Assembly (NCBI RefSeq): GCF_947497045.1 | Contig: NZ_CANMEU010000002.1 | Span: 310,001-374,000, forward strand | Length of the DNA stretch: 64,000 bases | Direction of reading: 5' to 3' | Origin: an uncultured Tateyamaria sp. | GTDB lineage: Bacteria > Pseudomonadota > Alphaproteobacteria > Rhodobacterales > Rhodobacteraceae | In this document: positions 19,260-28,599 of the stretch, one piece after another | Layout of the letters: each line of letters starts with the position of its first letter | Position numbering within the stretch: position 1 is the stretch's first letter | The notes under the pieces: generated by a model | The model's database searches: none | What the model saw: the letters and a program-made list of their open reading frames with translations, nothing else | What the model was told of the DNA's origin: nothing | Position numbers and translations under genes: made by a program

Positions 19260-20488
19260 GCGAAACGGGGCAGATCAGCTGCCCCGATGGCGTTCCACAA
19301 ATCATCCGCCCGTGCGCCCGCCAGCGCACGGGCTTTTTCCTGAATGCGGGCGCGGCGCGCCTCAAGCGGCAGGGGCGCGTCCAGATCGTGGGCGTAGGTC
19401 TGTCCGTCGATGTCGATCCGCGCCTGCATCTCTGACAGGCTTTCGTCGCCCACGACGCACACTTTCTGGCGAAAGGACACAAGATCGGGGGCCTGCGCGC
19501 AGGCATCGCTGAACAACCCAATATCGCCTGTATCCATCCTATGCGCCGCCATCGCCAGGACATGCGCGTATGAAAACTTGGCCCCCAACCCTGTCTCCGG
19601 GGCGGGGTGGTTGCAGACCGACAGCCAGCGGGGGTGGGTGTGGACTGTCACTGCCTTTGCGCCCTCCATATCGACACCGCGCACCGCCTCCAGCGCGGCA
19701 TGCAGCCCGTGGCAACAGGCATGAAACTTGTGGCTGACACTGCCCATGCGCCAGTCAAACGGAACCGGGGCATCGGTGCCGTGGTGCGTCTCTCCAAACC
19801 CGAGCGGGCCTGCCAGCCCGTCGGGCGCGGCAGTCATGCCCGTCTGCGCCCACTGCGCAGCCTCGACGCCTGCGCGCGCGGCCAACCCGGCGTTAAGCGG
19901 TTTGCCCATCGTGCCGAACTGCGCCTTGAGCCCCGAGGCCATGCTGGCGCACAGGCCCAAGGCGTGGCGCATCTGCGCGCCGGTCAGGCCCATCAGACGG
20001 CCCGCCGCCACCGTCGCGCCAAAGGCACCGGCCGTAGCGGTCTGGTGATACCCGACCTGATAGTGATCGCGGCCCATCCACAGGCCCACAGCCACCGATG
20101 CCTCGGCCCCCACAAGGGCTGCATCAAGCATCAGGGACAGGGGCGCGCCCTGCCCCTCGGCCACGGCCAGCGCCACCGAACACGTCACCACGGACGGGTG
20201 CCCGATATGGGCAAAGTGGGTGTCGTCGTAGTCGAGCGCATGAGACAAGGTGCCGTTCACAAGCGCCGCCTCAGCCGCACCGGAGTGGGCACCGTCAAAG
20301 CGCACGCACGGTCCGGGTGTCCTCAGCGTGGCACTCCACTGCGCAAACGCGCCTTCGGCATGGCCCGCAATCCCGCAAGCCGCCCAATCCAGCAGAGACA
20401 GCGCCATGACATCGCGCACCTCGGGTGGGGGCGTAGCCTGCGCATAGTCCAGCAGCACGTCGGTGATCTCACCACTACCCCGTCGCAA
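19241..20488 (-). CDS. MmgE/PrpD family protein
   Basis: 415 aa, related to 2-methylcitrate dehydratase and aconitate decarboxylases. The N-terminal DVMALSLLDWAACGIAGH, VNGTLSHALDYDDTH and HKFHACCHGLHAALEAVR segments are typical. The start is TTG at 20488, about six bases after GGAGG; an ATG at 20493 is out of frame, and a GTG ten codons in is another option. The substrate is unknown. Convergent with and overlapping amtB. Confidence 0.8.
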   Translation of the reverse strand: MRRGSGEITDVLLDYAQATPPPEVRDVMALSLLDWAACGIAGHAEGAFAQWSATLRTPGPCVRFDGAHSGAAEAALVNGTLSHALDYDDTHFAHIGHPSVVTCSVALAVAEGQGAPLSLMLDAALVGAEASVAVGLWMGRDHYQVGYHQTATAGAFGATVAAGRLMGLTGAQMRHALGLCASMASGLKAQFGTMGKPLNAGLAARAGVEAAQWAQTGMTAAPDGLAGPLGFGETHHGTDAPVPFDWRMGSVSHKFHACCHGLHAALEAVRGVDMEGAKAVTVHTHPRWLSVCNHPAPETGLGAKFSYAHVLAMAAHRMDTGDIGLFSDACAQAPDLVSFRQKVCVVGDESLSEMQARIDIDGQTYAHDLDAPLPLEARRARIQEKARALAGARADDLWNAIGAADLPRFAQLLTS

Positions 20489-20512
20489 AACATCCTCCCG
20501 GCCGGGTCGTGC

Positions 20513-20956
20513 TCAGCTGTAAAGTGCTGCGGCGCGCCGCTCGAACGCGCGCACGATGCGCTGCATCGCCTCGTTGAAGACCACCCCGATGATGCCTTGC
20601 AGGATCGCATTCCTGAACTCGAAGTCCACAAAAAACGACACTTCACAGCCGCCCTCAGCCTCTGAAAAGGCCCAGTTCGACTTCATATAGCGAAACGGGC
20701 CATCCAGATATTCGGTGTCGATCTTGTGGGCCTCGGGGTACAAAACCACCCGGCTGGTAAAGCGTTCGCGAAACACTTTGAAGCTGATCACCAGATCCGC
20801 CTCCATCACCTCGTGATCGCCCTTTGGGATCACTTTGCGCACCCGCGCCGCCGCACACCAGGGCAGGAATTGAGGGTACGAGGCGACATCCGCGACCAGA
20901 TCATACATCTGTTGAGCACTGTAAGGCAGGAAGCGGGTTTCGGAATGGGTGGGCAT
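20513..20956 (-). CDS. RatA/COQ10 family (START-fold) protein
   Basis: 147 aa polyketide-cyclase/START-fold protein. The signatures [26 protein letters not shown] and [19 protein letters not shown] are those of the COQ10/RatA family; mitochondrial COQ10 binds ubiquinone and E. coli RatA associates with 50S subunits. The conserved start is ATG 20956, not the track's 21184, whose extra 76 residues are antisense to hpt. Divergent from hpt with about 75 bp between starts. Confidence 0.88.
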   Translation of the reverse strand: MPTHSETRFLPYSAQQMYDLVADVASYPQFLPWCAAARVRKVIPKGDHEVMEADLVISFKVFRERFTSRVVLYPEAHKIDTEYLDGPFRYMKSNWAFSEAEGGCEVSFFVDFEFRNAILQGIIGVVFNEAMQRIVRAFERRAAALYS

Positions 20957-21032
20957 TGGGTTAGACAAGGCCTTGCAGGAACGGTTGCGCATGGATGTGT
21001 CGCGAAAGATCCACGAAATCAAGGGGACGACC

Positions 21033-21578
21033 ATGCCACAGCGGCCATATGTCATAGACCAGATGATCTCGGCCAAGGCCATCGCGGCCCGGATCGAGGC
21101 CTTGTGCCGCGAAATCCAGTCCGAGTTCGAAGGCACCGACAAGCTGATCGTGGTGGGCCTGTTGCGCGGCAGTTTCGTGTTCATCGCGGATCTTGTGCGC
21201 GAGTTGGACCTGCCGATCGAGGTCGATTTCCTTGAGGCCTCATCCTATGGTGATGGCATGGAAAGCAGCCGGGAAGTCCGTATTCTCAAAGACTTGCGTG
21301 GCGCAATTGAAGGGCGTGACGTGCTGGTCGTCGAAGATATCGTGGACACCGGATATACGATGCACCACGTGATCCGGCTGCTGAAAGGGCGCAAGCCTGC
21401 CAAGCTGCGCACCATTGCGCTGCTCGACAAGCCAAGCCGCCGCGAGGTCGACGTCAAAGCCAACTGGACAGGCTTTGAAATACCGGATGAATTTGTCGTG
21501 GGCTACGGGATCGACTTTGCCCAACGCAACCGGAACCTGCCCTATATCGGCAAGGTGCGGTTCACCGAAACGGGGTAA
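21033..21578 (+). CDS. hpt: Hypoxanthine phosphoribosyltransferase
   Basis: 181 aa purine salvage enzyme that converts hypoxanthine/guanine plus PRPP to IMP/GMP. The PRPP loop [14 protein letters not shown] near residue 95 is textbook, as are [16 protein letters not shown] and [20 protein letters not shown]. The ATG at 21033 follows AAGGGGA; the track's GTG upstream overlaps the divergent RatA gene. Confidence 0.93.
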   Translation: MPQRPYVIDQMISAKAIAARIEALCREIQSEFEGTDKLIVVGLLRGSFVFIADLVRELDLPIEVDFLEASSYGDGMESSREVRILKDLRGAIEGRDVLVVEDIVDTGYTMHHVIRLLKGRKPAKLRTIALLDKPSRREVDVKANWTGFEIPDEFVVGYGIDFAQRNRNLPYIGKVRFTETG

Positions 21579-21762
21579 CCCGCCCCACGACACCGTTGCG
21601 AATGGTGTCATCGCGTGCATATTCCGTCGCACGCCCCGCACTCACCGCTTCAATTGCGGCAATCGCGTCGCGCAAATGGCAAATCGCCACGTCGGATTGC
21701 TTGGGATCCAAGCGGCTGATGATCCCCTTCAGCGTTCTGACAATCAATGATTTGTCGCTCAT
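21562..21762 (-). CDS. Small hypothetical protein
   Basis: 66 aa from the ATG at 21762 ([19 protein letters not shown]). It is largely helical, with no TM segment or known motif. It overlaps the last 17 bases of hpt convergently. The reading frame has plausible composition and a natural start, but I do not recognise the family, and it could be spurious. Confidence 0.5.
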   Translation of the reverse strand: MSDKSLIVRTLKGIISRLDPKQSDVAICHLRDAIAAIEAVSAGRATEYARDDTIRNGVVGRVTPFR

Positions 21763-22053
21763 ATGGCCCCCCATTGTGCCCAGCTCCCCTAAATTCTATC
21801 GTCGGTTGAACATGCGGATCTGTCAAGCAAAACCACCACACGCAAAGGTTGTTAACCCTTCGATTTCTTCCCGCTTAATCCGTGACTTACGCGAACGTCA
21901 CCATGTCACATGACGGGCCAAATGGGGCCGGGTGCAGATGGGCCATCGCCCTGCTCTCCCGCTATTTTTGCGTCGCCGGGCAGTTGTGATTATGGCGCGC
22001 GCGCTTTTTGCGCTAACACTGTGGCATAGCAACGAAAAACGGAGTTTCAAACG

Positions 22054-22530
22054 ATGCGCCTTTCCAGTCTCGCCCTGGCCACCTTCGGGATCACAGCCAT
22101 GACCGTCGCGGCCTTCGCCGCCAGTCACGCCAACCCCGCTCTTGAGGGGCCCGTCAAAGCGCGCAACGCGCAGATGGGCATGATTTCCTATCACACCGGC
22201 CTGCTTGGCAGCATGGCAAAGGGTGAAACGCCATATGATACCGCAACGGCCACCGCCGCCGCCGAAAATCTGGCTGCCGCAGCTGAAATGAACCGTGCGG
22301 TCTTGTGGGTCGAGGGCACCGAACAGGGTGCTGTCGCAGGATCGCGCGCCAAGGCTGAAATCTGGAGTGACGCTGCCGGGTTCGAGGAAAAGGCTGTCGG
22401 TCTGGAAACGGCAGCAGCGGCGATGGTCACGGCCGCCGGTACGGACCTTGAGGCCCTGCGCGGCGCGATGAAAGGTGTGGGTGATGCCTGCGGGGCCTGT
22501 CACAAACCCTATCGCGGGCCAAAGAACTAA
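22054..22530 (+). CDS. Cytochrome c' (class II c-type cytochrome)
   Basis: 158 aa periplasmic haem protein. The first 22 or so residues are a signal peptide (MRLSSLALATFGITAMTVAAFA). The body is Ala-rich and helical, and the single haem motif CGACH is at residues 146-150, next to the C-terminus, as expected for the four-helix cytochrome c' fold. Family members bind NO or transfer electrons. It is followed nine bases later by a dihaem cytochrome gene, so both probably form one operon. Confidence 0.88.
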   Translation: MRLSSLALATFGITAMTVAAFAASHANPALEGPVKARNAQMGMISYHTGLLGSMAKGETPYDTATATAAAENLAAAAEMNRAVLWVEGTEQGAVAGSRAKAEIWSDAAGFEEKAVGLETAAAAMVTAAGTDLEALRGAMKGVGDACGACHKPYRGPKN

Positions 22531-22539
22531 GCGCGCGCC

Positions 22540-23433
22540 ATGGGATGGGCGTTGCGGGCTGGCGTCGTGCTGGTGGCTTTGGCAATCGGCTTGGGCTGGG
22601 TCCTGACCCGGCCCGCATCCCTGCCCGACAATTTCGCGGCGGATCACATTCCTGACCCTGAAAACGGTGCGCTGGTGTTTCATGCAGGAGGATGCGCGTC
22701 CTGTCACACCGCCCCAGAGGCCGAGACCGACGGCGCAGCCCCGCCTGTTCTGGCGGGCGGTCTGCCCTTTGTGACCGAGTTTGGCACCTTCTATGCCCCC
22801 AACATCTCACCCCATCCCGACCATGGCATCGGCGCGTGGTCTGCACAGGGATTCGCGCGGGCGGTCACGTTGGGCGTCTCACCCCAAGGGCAACATTACT
22901 ACCCGGCCTTCCCCTATGCCGCCTACCAACACGCCACCCCCGGCGATGTGGCCGACCTGTTTGCCTATATTCAGACGCTACCGCCCAGTGATGCGGTGAA
23001 CCGACCCCATGATGTCGGCTTTCCCTTCAACATCCGGCGCGGCCTGGGCCTGTGGAAGCGGTTGTTTGTGGCCAAGGATTTTGTAGTGGCAACGGACGAT
23101 CCCATCCTGCAACGCGGCCGCTATCTGGCCGAAGGGCTGAGCCATTGCACCGAGTGCCATACAAGCCGGAACGCCCTTGGCGGGCTTGATCGCGCGCGCT
23201 GGATGGCCGGTGCGCCGAACCCTTCGGGCAAGGGCACAATCCCCAATATCACACCTGCTGTCCTTGACTGGAGCGAGAACGATCTGATCGCCTACTTCAC
23301 ATCCGGCTTCACGCCCGACTATGACAGCGCAGGTGGCAAAATGGCAGAGGTGGTTGAAAACCTGTCACAACTGCCCGAGGCGGACCGTGCCGCCATCGCC
23401 GCCTATATCAAGGCCCTGCCCGCCATTCCCTGA
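22540..23433 (+). CDS. Membrane-anchored dihaem cytochrome c
   Basis: 297 aa. An uncleaved-looking N-terminal hydrophobic helix (residues 5-23) is followed by two c-type domains with haem motifs CASCH (residues 52-56) and CTECH (203-207). It resembles the cytochrome subunits of membrane dehydrogenases (alcohol or sugar dehydrogenase type). No dehydrogenase gene is adjacent; its partner is instead the cytochrome c' gene just upstream. It ends five bases before the convergent lipA. Confidence 0.85.
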   Translation: MGWALRAGVVLVALAIGLGWVLTRPASLPDNFAADHIPDPENGALVFHAGGCASCHTAPEAETDGAAPPVLAGGLPFVTEFGTFYAPNISPHPDHGIGAWSAQGFARAVTLGVSPQGQHYYPAFPYAAYQHATPGDVADLFAYIQTLPPSDAVNRPHDVGFPFNIRRGLGLWKRLFVAKDFVVATDDPILQRGRYLAEGLSHCTECHTSRNALGGLDRARWMAGAPNPSGKGTIPNITPAVLDWSENDLIAYFTSGFTPDYDSAGGKMAEVVENLSQLPEADRAAIAAYIKALPAIP

Positions 23434-23438
23434 CCTGT

Positions 23439-24392
23439 TCAGGCGAGGTTCAGCTTTTTCTGCCGGGCGGCCCGCAACCGCGCAAAATCGTCACCCGCAT
23501 GATAGGACGAACGGGTCAGCGGCGTGGCCGAAACCATCAAGAACCCCTTGCCATAGGCCGCCTTTTCATAGGCTGCAAATTCGTCCGGATGCACAAAGCG
23601 ATCCACCCGGTGGTGTTTGGGGGTTGGCTGCAAATACTGACCGATAGTCAGGAAATCGATGTCGGCGGCGCGCATGTCCTCCATGACCTGCATGACCGAT
23701 TGGCGATCCTCACCAAGGCCGACCATGATGCCCGATTTGGTGAACATGGACGGGTCCAGTTCCTTGACCCGTTGCAGCAGGCGCAGGGAATGGAAGTAGC
23801 GCGCGCCCGGTCGCACCTCGGGATAAAGGCCCGGTACGGTTTCGAGGTTGTGGTTGAACACATCGGGGCGCGCATCAACAACGACCTCCAGCACACTGGG
23901 ATCACAGCGAATAAAATCTGGTGTCAGGATTTCGATGGTCGTATCGGGGCTGCGATGGCGAATGGCGCGAATGGTCTGTGCAAAGTGATCCGCCCCACCA
24001 TCCTTGATGTCATCGCGGTCCACGGACGTGATGACCACATGGTTCAAGCCCAGCTTCTCAACCGCATGGGCCACACGGCCCGGCTCGAACGCATCCAGAT
24101 CTTCGGGCGGTTTTCCGGTGGCGATGTTGCAGAACGTGCAGGCACGGGTACAGACCTCACCCATGATCATCATCGTCGCGTGGCCTTGGGACCAGCATTC
24201 GCCCACATTGGGACACCCCGCCTCTTCGCAGACCGTCACAAGGTTGTTGTCGCGCATGATCTTGGCAGTGTCGGTATAGCCTTGGCCACCGGGGGCCTTG
24301 ACCCTGATCCAGTCGGGCTTCTTGGGCTGCGGATTGTCAGGACGGCGCGCCTTTTCAGGATGGCGCTGTTCGGGAATTTTCAAATCGCGCAT
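23439..24392 (-). CDS. lipA: Lipoyl synthase
   Basis: 317 aa radical-SAM enzyme that inserts two sulfurs into octanoyl groups on lipoyl domains. The auxiliary cluster motif [12 protein letters not shown], the radical-SAM motif CTRACTFC and the C-terminal RSSYHAG serine motif are all intact. The conserved start is MRDLKIPEQ at 24392. The track's earlier GTG would overlap the neighbouring membrane protein gene. Confidence 0.96.
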   Translation of the reverse strand: MRDLKIPEQRHPEKARRPDNPQPKKPDWIRVKAPGGQGYTDTAKIMRDNNLVTVCEEAGCPNVGECWSQGHATMMIMGEVCTRACTFCNIATGKPPEDLDAFEPGRVAHAVEKLGLNHVVITSVDRDDIKDGGADHFAQTIRAIRHRSPDTTIEILTPDFIRCDPSVLEVVVDARPDVFNHNLETVPGLYPEVRPGARYFHSLRLLQRVKELDPSMFTKSGIMVGLGEDRQSVMQVMEDMRAADIDFLTIGQYLQPTPKHHRVDRFVHPDEFAAYEKAAYGKGFLMVSATPLTRSSYHAGDDFARLRAARQKKLNLA

Positions 24393-24474
24393 GGGCAGAG
24401 CCTCGGAATAGTTCAGCGTTAAACTGCTTCTAACACAAGGCGGGGGCAAAAGAATACCACGCGGCGCATGGCCG

Positions 24475-24912
24475 CTATGCACCGCGCCTTTTCCACCATG
24501 CACCCACGCTCCAACGATCGCGATGGATCAACAGGATCAAAGCGATCATCGCCCCCAGCACGGCCAGATCGATGACCTGATTGCGATGAATGGGAAAGCC
24601 GCGATCATTGAGGGTAAAGGGATCGAAAAACCCCTCCCACCGGCGCAAAACCGTGAACAGATGCATCAGCGCAAGGGCCGGATAGCTGATCCAGCGCACC
24701 GCACCAACCGCAACCAACACACAGATCAGGACTTGCACGCCCGCCACCGCATAGATGGTGGTAAATTCCAGATCGATACCGTCAAAATGCCGGGCAAGCC
24801 CCTGATATTGCTTGGGCGTGATGACCTTGTGCGCCGCCCACAAAAAAATGAACCACGCCAGACCAAGGCGCAGAACCAACAGCGCCAGCCCCTCTCTATT
24901 TTGTTCCGACAT
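24475..24912 (-). CDS. DoxX-like integral membrane protein
   Basis: 145 aa with four predicted TM helices (around residues 8-28, 48-68, 70-90 and 115-132). I see no catalytic motif. The general layout resembles the DoxX/DoxD superfamily; the function is unknown. I use the ATG at 24912 because the track start is the preceding GTG codon. It precedes lipA on the same strand with an 82-bp gap. Confidence 0.65.
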   Translation of the reverse strand: MSEQNREGLALLVLRLGLAWFIFLWAAHKVITPKQYQGLARHFDGIDLEFTTIYAVAGVQVLICVLVAVGAVRWISYPALALMHLFTVLRRWEGFFDPFTLNDRGFPIHRNQVIDLAVLGAMIALILLIHRDRWSVGAWWKRRGA

Positions 24913-24981
24913 CACACCCCCCGCGACAAAACCTACATCCGTCCCCTAATGCCGATCCAACTTCATCTTGCCAAGTAAACT

Positions 24982-25017
24982 CCGGGGGAGGCCGCAAGGC
25001 CGGGGGCAGAGCCCCCT
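24982..25017. repeat. Variant of the dispersed GC-rich intergenic repeat
   Basis: CCGGGGGAGGCCGCAAGGCCGGGGGCAGAGCCCCC forms two small hairpins (GGCC-gcaa-GGCC and GGGGGC-aga-GCCCCC). The composition and position resemble the elements at 46161 and 60495 but without the 27-bp shared head. Such elements are common between genes of Roseobacter-group genomes. Confidence 0.55.
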
Positions 25018-25058
25018 GAAATATCGCGTCGCGCAGCGCCAATCAGATTGCGTCAGAC

Positions 25059-25098
25059 AAAAAAATGGCGCTGCAAGGGAGGGATCGCAGCGCCATTT
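25059..25098 (-). terminator. Intrinsic terminator after the DUF6456 gene
   Basis: On the minus strand a perfect 12-bp stem (AAATGGCGCTGC / GCAGCGCCATTT) is followed by a run of T's, 20 bases after the stop at 25118. This is one of the strongest intrinsic terminators in the window. Confidence 0.9.
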
Positions 25099-25117
25099 CA
25101 ATCAGGATCAGATCAGG

Positions 25118-26254
25118 TCAGCCAATCATGCCGCCCCCCGGTCCCGTCGTCTCGTCATAATGCTGTTTCAGGCGCATCAGTGCGATGCGCAGCACGATCT
25201 TGCCGGACCGGGCTGACCAACCCAGCCGCTTTTCCGCCGACTCAAGCCCTTCAAGGTAACAACAACAGCGCAACACCACATCCGACAGACCCGGCCCAAG
25301 ATCCTTGAGCGCATGGCCCACACGACGCCGCGCGCCTTCGGGCCCATTGCCCACCCCACTGTCCTGAGCAAAACCGCCACGTCCGCCCCCTGTCAAAAAC
25401 CGATCCCAGTTTTGAGCCACGCGCGGCCCCATCTGCGCCAGTTCAAAATCTTCGCGCAGACGCTCGCCGGCGCTCACAAGATCATCCGTCAGAAAGGGTG
25501 CGCCCCCCTTGTCGCGTCGCCGCGCAAGGGCGGTCAGCGGCGACTCGGCCAGATTGTAGCGGACCTTGCGCGGCTGACCCGTCTCGTTGTCGCGCACCGT
25601 GCGTTCGCCCCACACGCGGTGCTGATCGGCAAATTCGGCTGGCGCTTCGGCCATACCGTGCAGGTCCTGCCCGGCCTCGCCCATCATGTCGGCCAAAGCG
25701 GTGCGTCCCGCTGGCGTGATCTTGTAGCGGGTGATGCGCCCGGCGGTATCTGCGACAATCCAGTCCTGCAGGGCCATGGCCTCGGCCACCTTGCGATCGA
25801 CCACCGCGGTGCGGGTGCTGGCCCCCGTTGCGCCATCACGCACAACAACGGCCTTTTCCATATCGACCGCGACAGCCAGCACCGCGCCGGTCTCGCACAG
25901 GCGGCGCAGGATACGTTGGGCATCGCGGGTCAGGGTCGGTGTATCGGGGCTTTGATCAAGTGCGACAGCATGCATATCAGAGCATTCCTTTTGTTGCGCA
26001 GGTGCAGTCGACGAACCTTTGCGGGTAACCCGTGATCCCAGCTTGCGCAGCACCGCATCAATCAGCGGATCATCGCGCCGGGTCTCGAACCGGCGAATCT
26101 GGCGCAAAACGGTAGAGGCATGGCAGCCGGACTTGCGCGCCAATTCACGGATCGGCAAACCGGCCTCGGTATGCGCAAGGTAGTGCAAGGCGGCGTCGGG
26201 CACCCATGGGGGCATCCCCGACAGCACAGGATGTGGCCTGTCAGTCTGGTACAT
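25118..26254 (-). CDS. DUF6456 / helix-turn-helix protein
   Basis: 378 aa. An N-terminal HTH (LPIRELARKSGCHASTVLRQIRRFE, residues 33-57) is followed by a linker, a second winged-helix-like part (residues 100-190) and a C-terminal block with MGPRVAQNWDRFLTGG and a helical tail. This matches the alphaproteobacterial DUF6456 family; no function is established that I know of. It is divergent from DUF6477, and the shared promoter region carries two DnaA boxes and a CtrA-like site, hinting at cell-cycle-linked expression. A strong terminator follows it. Confidence 0.75.
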   Translation of the reverse strand: MYQTDRPHPVLSGMPPWVPDAALHYLAHTEAGLPIRELARKSGCHASTVLRQIRRFETRRDDPLIDAVLRKLGSRVTRKGSSTAPAQQKECSDMHAVALDQSPDTPTLTRDAQRILRRLCETGAVLAVAVDMEKAVVVRDGATGASTRTAVVDRKVAEAMALQDWIVADTAGRITRYKITPAGRTALADMMGEAGQDLHGMAEAPAEFADQHRVWGERTVRDNETGQPRKVRYNLAESPLTALARRRDKGGAPFLTDDLVSAGERLREDFELAQMGPRVAQNWDRFLTGGGRGGFAQDSGVGNGPEGARRRVGHALKDLGPGLSDVVLRCCCYLEGLESAEKRLGWSARSGKIVLRIALMRLKQHYDETTGPGGGMIG

Positions 26255-26309
26255 GATGTCGTGTCCGTCCTCTTCCTACCGGGCCCAAAGTCATTGCGAG
26301 ACGCTTCGG

Positions 26310-26329
26310 TTTTCCACAGCTTATCCACA
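26310..26329 (+). promoter_or_regulatory. Two adjacent DnaA-box-like sites
   Basis: TTTTCCACA (26310-26318) and the perfect consensus TTATCCACA (26321-26329) occur in the same orientation, 11 bp apart, which is one helical turn. They lie 56-75 bp upstream of the DUF6456 start. Confidence 0.6.
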
Positions 26330-26348
26330 CAACCTAAGGGTGCATTGG

Positions 26349-26364
26349 TTACTTGTTCGTTAAC
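26349..26364 (+). promoter_or_regulatory. CtrA-like site TTAC-N7-TTAAC
   Basis: TTAC-TTGTTCG-TTAAC differs from the CtrA consensus TTAA-N7-TTAAC at one base. It lies 20 bp from the DnaA boxes, in the DUF6456/DUF6477 divergent promoter region. Two GATAAAC repeats follow at about 26397-26414. Confidence 0.5.
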
Positions 26365-26524
26365 ATTCGTCGAGATGCCCAGCATTGTTTCTAAAAGATA
26401 AACAGTTGATAAACGAACGAACGGGTGCACCGCGCTGCACGCAACACCCGTTCAGGTTGTGCCAAGGTGAGGAAGTCACGGCCGGTGGGGATCGGTGTGA
26501 CACACACCAGAAGGAGCACCGGAA

Positions 26525-26827
26525 ATGCAAGATATCCTATCCATGTTGAACGCCCTGCACCGTCCACGCCTGTTGATGCGCGCTGCGCGTATCGGGGCCG
26601 AAGATTACCGCCGCACGGCCCATCTGCCCCGCCTGTTGGGATATGGCAGCCTGCCGCGCCACGGGGCAGCCCTAATGCGCCTGATGGAGATCGAAGGTGA
26701 TCTCAACACGATGCGCATCGGTGATGATTCGTCCTACAGCCTGTTGCGTCACATCGACATTCTGATCGCCATTGTGGGCGAGGCCCGCATTCTGCGCGCC
26801 GCTCAGGCCGATCCGGTGGCGTCCTGA
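26525..26827 (+). CDS. DUF6477 family protein
   Basis: 100 aa, helical and soluble, from ATG 26525 with AGGAG upstream. The N-terminus (MLNALHRPRLLMRAARIGAEDYRR) matches the small Rhodobacterales DUF6477 family of unknown function. It is divergent from DUF6456 and convergent with the MttB-family gene; a 19-bp tandem duplication lies just after its stop. Confidence 0.75.
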   Translation: MQDILSMLNALHRPRLLMRAARIGAEDYRRTAHLPRLLGYGSLPRHGAALMRLMEIEGDLNTMRIGDDSSYSLLRHIDILIAIVGEARILRAAQADPVAS

Positions 26828-26832
26828 TCGAC

Positions 26833-26870
26833 CCGGCAGGCCCGACTACATCCGGCAGGCCCGACTACAT
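26833..26870. repeat. 19-bp perfect tandem duplication at the mttB-like stop
   Basis: CCGGCAGGCCCGACTACAT occurs twice back to back (26833-26851, 26852-26870). The second copy contains the last coding bases and TAG stop of the MttB-family gene, so the first copy is a duplicated 3' end, stop included. Confidence 0.9.
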
Positions 26871-28409
26871 AAAGCTGTCGGGCTCTGCGGCCTTTTTCTC
26901 GGCGACATAGGTATCCAGGGCCTCGCGGATCGCTGGATCAAGCGCGGGTTGCTGGTAGTCGCCCAGCATCTTCTGAACCCGCAGGGAGGCCAGTTGCGCG
27001 GTATCGCGCGCACCTTCGTCTTCCCATGTCTCAAACGGTTTGTAGTCCAGCAGATCGGACTTCCAGAACGCCGATTTGAAGTTTTCCTGCGTGTGCGCGC
27101 AGCCAAGATAATGCCCGCCGGGGCCAACTTCTCGAATCGCATCCATCGCCTGGGCATTGGCATCCATCGACACCCCCGCCGCCAGATGATGCAACGCACC
27201 AAGCTGATCCGCATCCATCACGAATTTCTCGTAGGAACTGACCAGCCCGCCCTCAAGCCATCCGCAGGAGTGCAGCATGAAGTTCACACCCGCGAGCAGC
27301 CCCATGTTGAGCGAATTGGACGTCTCGTAAGCCGCCTGCGCGTCCGGCAGTTTCGAGCCGCAAAATGACCCGGCCGACCGATATGGCAGGCCCATGCGTC
27401 GCGCCAACTGCCCTGCCCCATATGTGATGTGCGCCGCCTCTGGCGTGCCGAAGGTGGGCGCACCCGAGTTCATGTCGATCGAGGTCACAAAGGCCCCCAT
27501 CACAACCGGTGCCCCGGCGCGGCACAGTTGGGAATAGGCAATGCCTGCCAGCACTTCGGCAAAGACCTGAGTCAACGTGCCCGCAACAGACACAGGGGCC
27601 ATGGCCCCGCCCACAATGAAGGGCGAGATGATGCAGGCTTGGTTGGCCTGGGCATAGACCTCAAGCGCGCCCATCATCACATCATCAAAGGTCATGGGTG
27701 AGTTGATGTTGATCAGGGACGTCATCACCGTGTTGTCGGCGACAAAGTCCTTACCAAACAGAATCTCAGCCATCTCGACCGAATCGCGCGCCCGGCTTGG
27801 CTCGGTCACCGATCCCATGAACGGCTTGTCCGACAGTGTCATATGGGCGTGCAGCATATCGAGGTGGCGCTTGTTCACCGCCACATCCGTCGGCTCACAG
27901 ACGGTCCCGCCCGAATGGTGCAGCCACTTGGACATGTAGCCCAGCTTCACGAAGTTGCGGAAATCCTCCATCGTGGCATAGCGGCGCCCTCCGGTGGCAT
28001 CACGCACGAACGGCGGCCCATAAACAGGGGCCAGCACAAGGTTGTTGCCCCCCACCACGACCGAACGCTCGGGGTTGCGGGCATGTTGGGTATAGGACGC
28101 AGGGGCCGTCGCACAGAGTTTGCGCGCCAGCCCCTTGGGAATACGCACCCGCTCGCCATCGATATCGGCCCCCGCATCCGCCCAGCGCTTCAAGGCCGCC
28201 GGATTGTCGGGAAAGTTCACGCCAACCTCTTGGAGGATCGTCTCGGCGTTGGTTTCGATGATGTCGAGCGCCTCTTCGGTCAGCACTTCGAAATTGGGGA
28301 TGTTCCGCTCGATGTATTTGGCCGTCTCAAAGGACACCGCCGTGCGCTCTGCCCGGCGGGCCGCACCTCCGCCCCCGCGCCCTCGTCTGCGTGTTGCCGC
28401 CTCGGTCAT
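26865..28409 (-). CDS. MttB-superfamily (trimethylamine methyltransferase-like) protein
   Basis: 514 aa. It has the full length of MttB-type TIM-barrel methyltransferases, which move methyl groups from methylamines or betaines to a corrinoid protein. N-terminal segments (NIPNFEVLTEEALDIIETNAETILQEVGV) and GGHYLGCAHTQENFKSAFW near the C-terminus are typical. There is no in-frame TAG, so it is a non-pyrrolysine member and should not use trimethylamine itself. The Arg/Gly-rich N-terminus (residues 5-22) is unusual. No corrinoid protein gene is nearby. Confidence 0.85.
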   Translation of the reverse strand: MTEAATRRRGRGGGGAARRAERTAVSFETAKYIERNIPNFEVLTEEALDIIETNAETILQEVGVNFPDNPAALKRWADAGADIDGERVRIPKGLARKLCATAPASYTQHARNPERSVVVGGNNLVLAPVYGPPFVRDATGGRRYATMEDFRNFVKLGYMSKWLHHSGGTVCEPTDVAVNKRHLDMLHAHMTLSDKPFMGSVTEPSRARDSVEMAEILFGKDFVADNTVMTSLININSPMTFDDVMMGALEVYAQANQACIISPFIVGGAMAPVSVAGTLTQVFAEVLAGIAYSQLCRAGAPVVMGAFVTSIDMNSGAPTFGTPEAAHITYGAGQLARRMGLPYRSAGSFCGSKLPDAQAAYETSNSLNMGLLAGVNFMLHSCGWLEGGLVSSYEKFVMDADQLGALHHLAAGVSMDANAQAMDAIREVGPGGHYLGCAHTQENFKSAFWKSDLLDYKPFETWEDEGARDTAQLASLRVQKMLGDYQQPALDPAIREALDTYVAEKKAAEPDSFM

Positions 28410-28599
28410 CGCTGATCCCCTTCAACCCAACTGGTGGAGTGCTGATTACCCTATCGGGATGCGCGCCGCGCGCAGATAGCGCCGCAACCGGGAAAAAAGC
28501 GACACTTCCCATCCCTGTTCCCAAAAAAATCACGGCAGGCAAGGCCGCTGGCCCGCAGCTGACCTTGCCACCAGCAGGGTGCCCGCCTATTGCACACAC

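Noticed and set aside
20513-20956. RatA-family gene as half of a toxin-antitoxin pair
   Set aside because: No RatB (UPF0125) partner is adjacent, and the protein equally matches the COQ10 branch, so a toxin call is not supported.
26255-26524. Chromosomal oriC
   Set aside because: Only two DnaA boxes and no dnaA, hemE, rho, gidA or parAB neighbours. Kept as a regulatory finding instead.
26865-28409. MttB-family gene as pyrrolysine-containing trimethylamine methyltransferase
   Set aside because: The ORF is full length without an in-frame TAG and no pyl or corrinoid genes are nearby; it is a non-Pyl homologue.
28410-28599. Purine riboswitch ahead of guaA
   Set aside because: No purine aptamer core found by eye; the gap looks like ordinary intergenic DNA.
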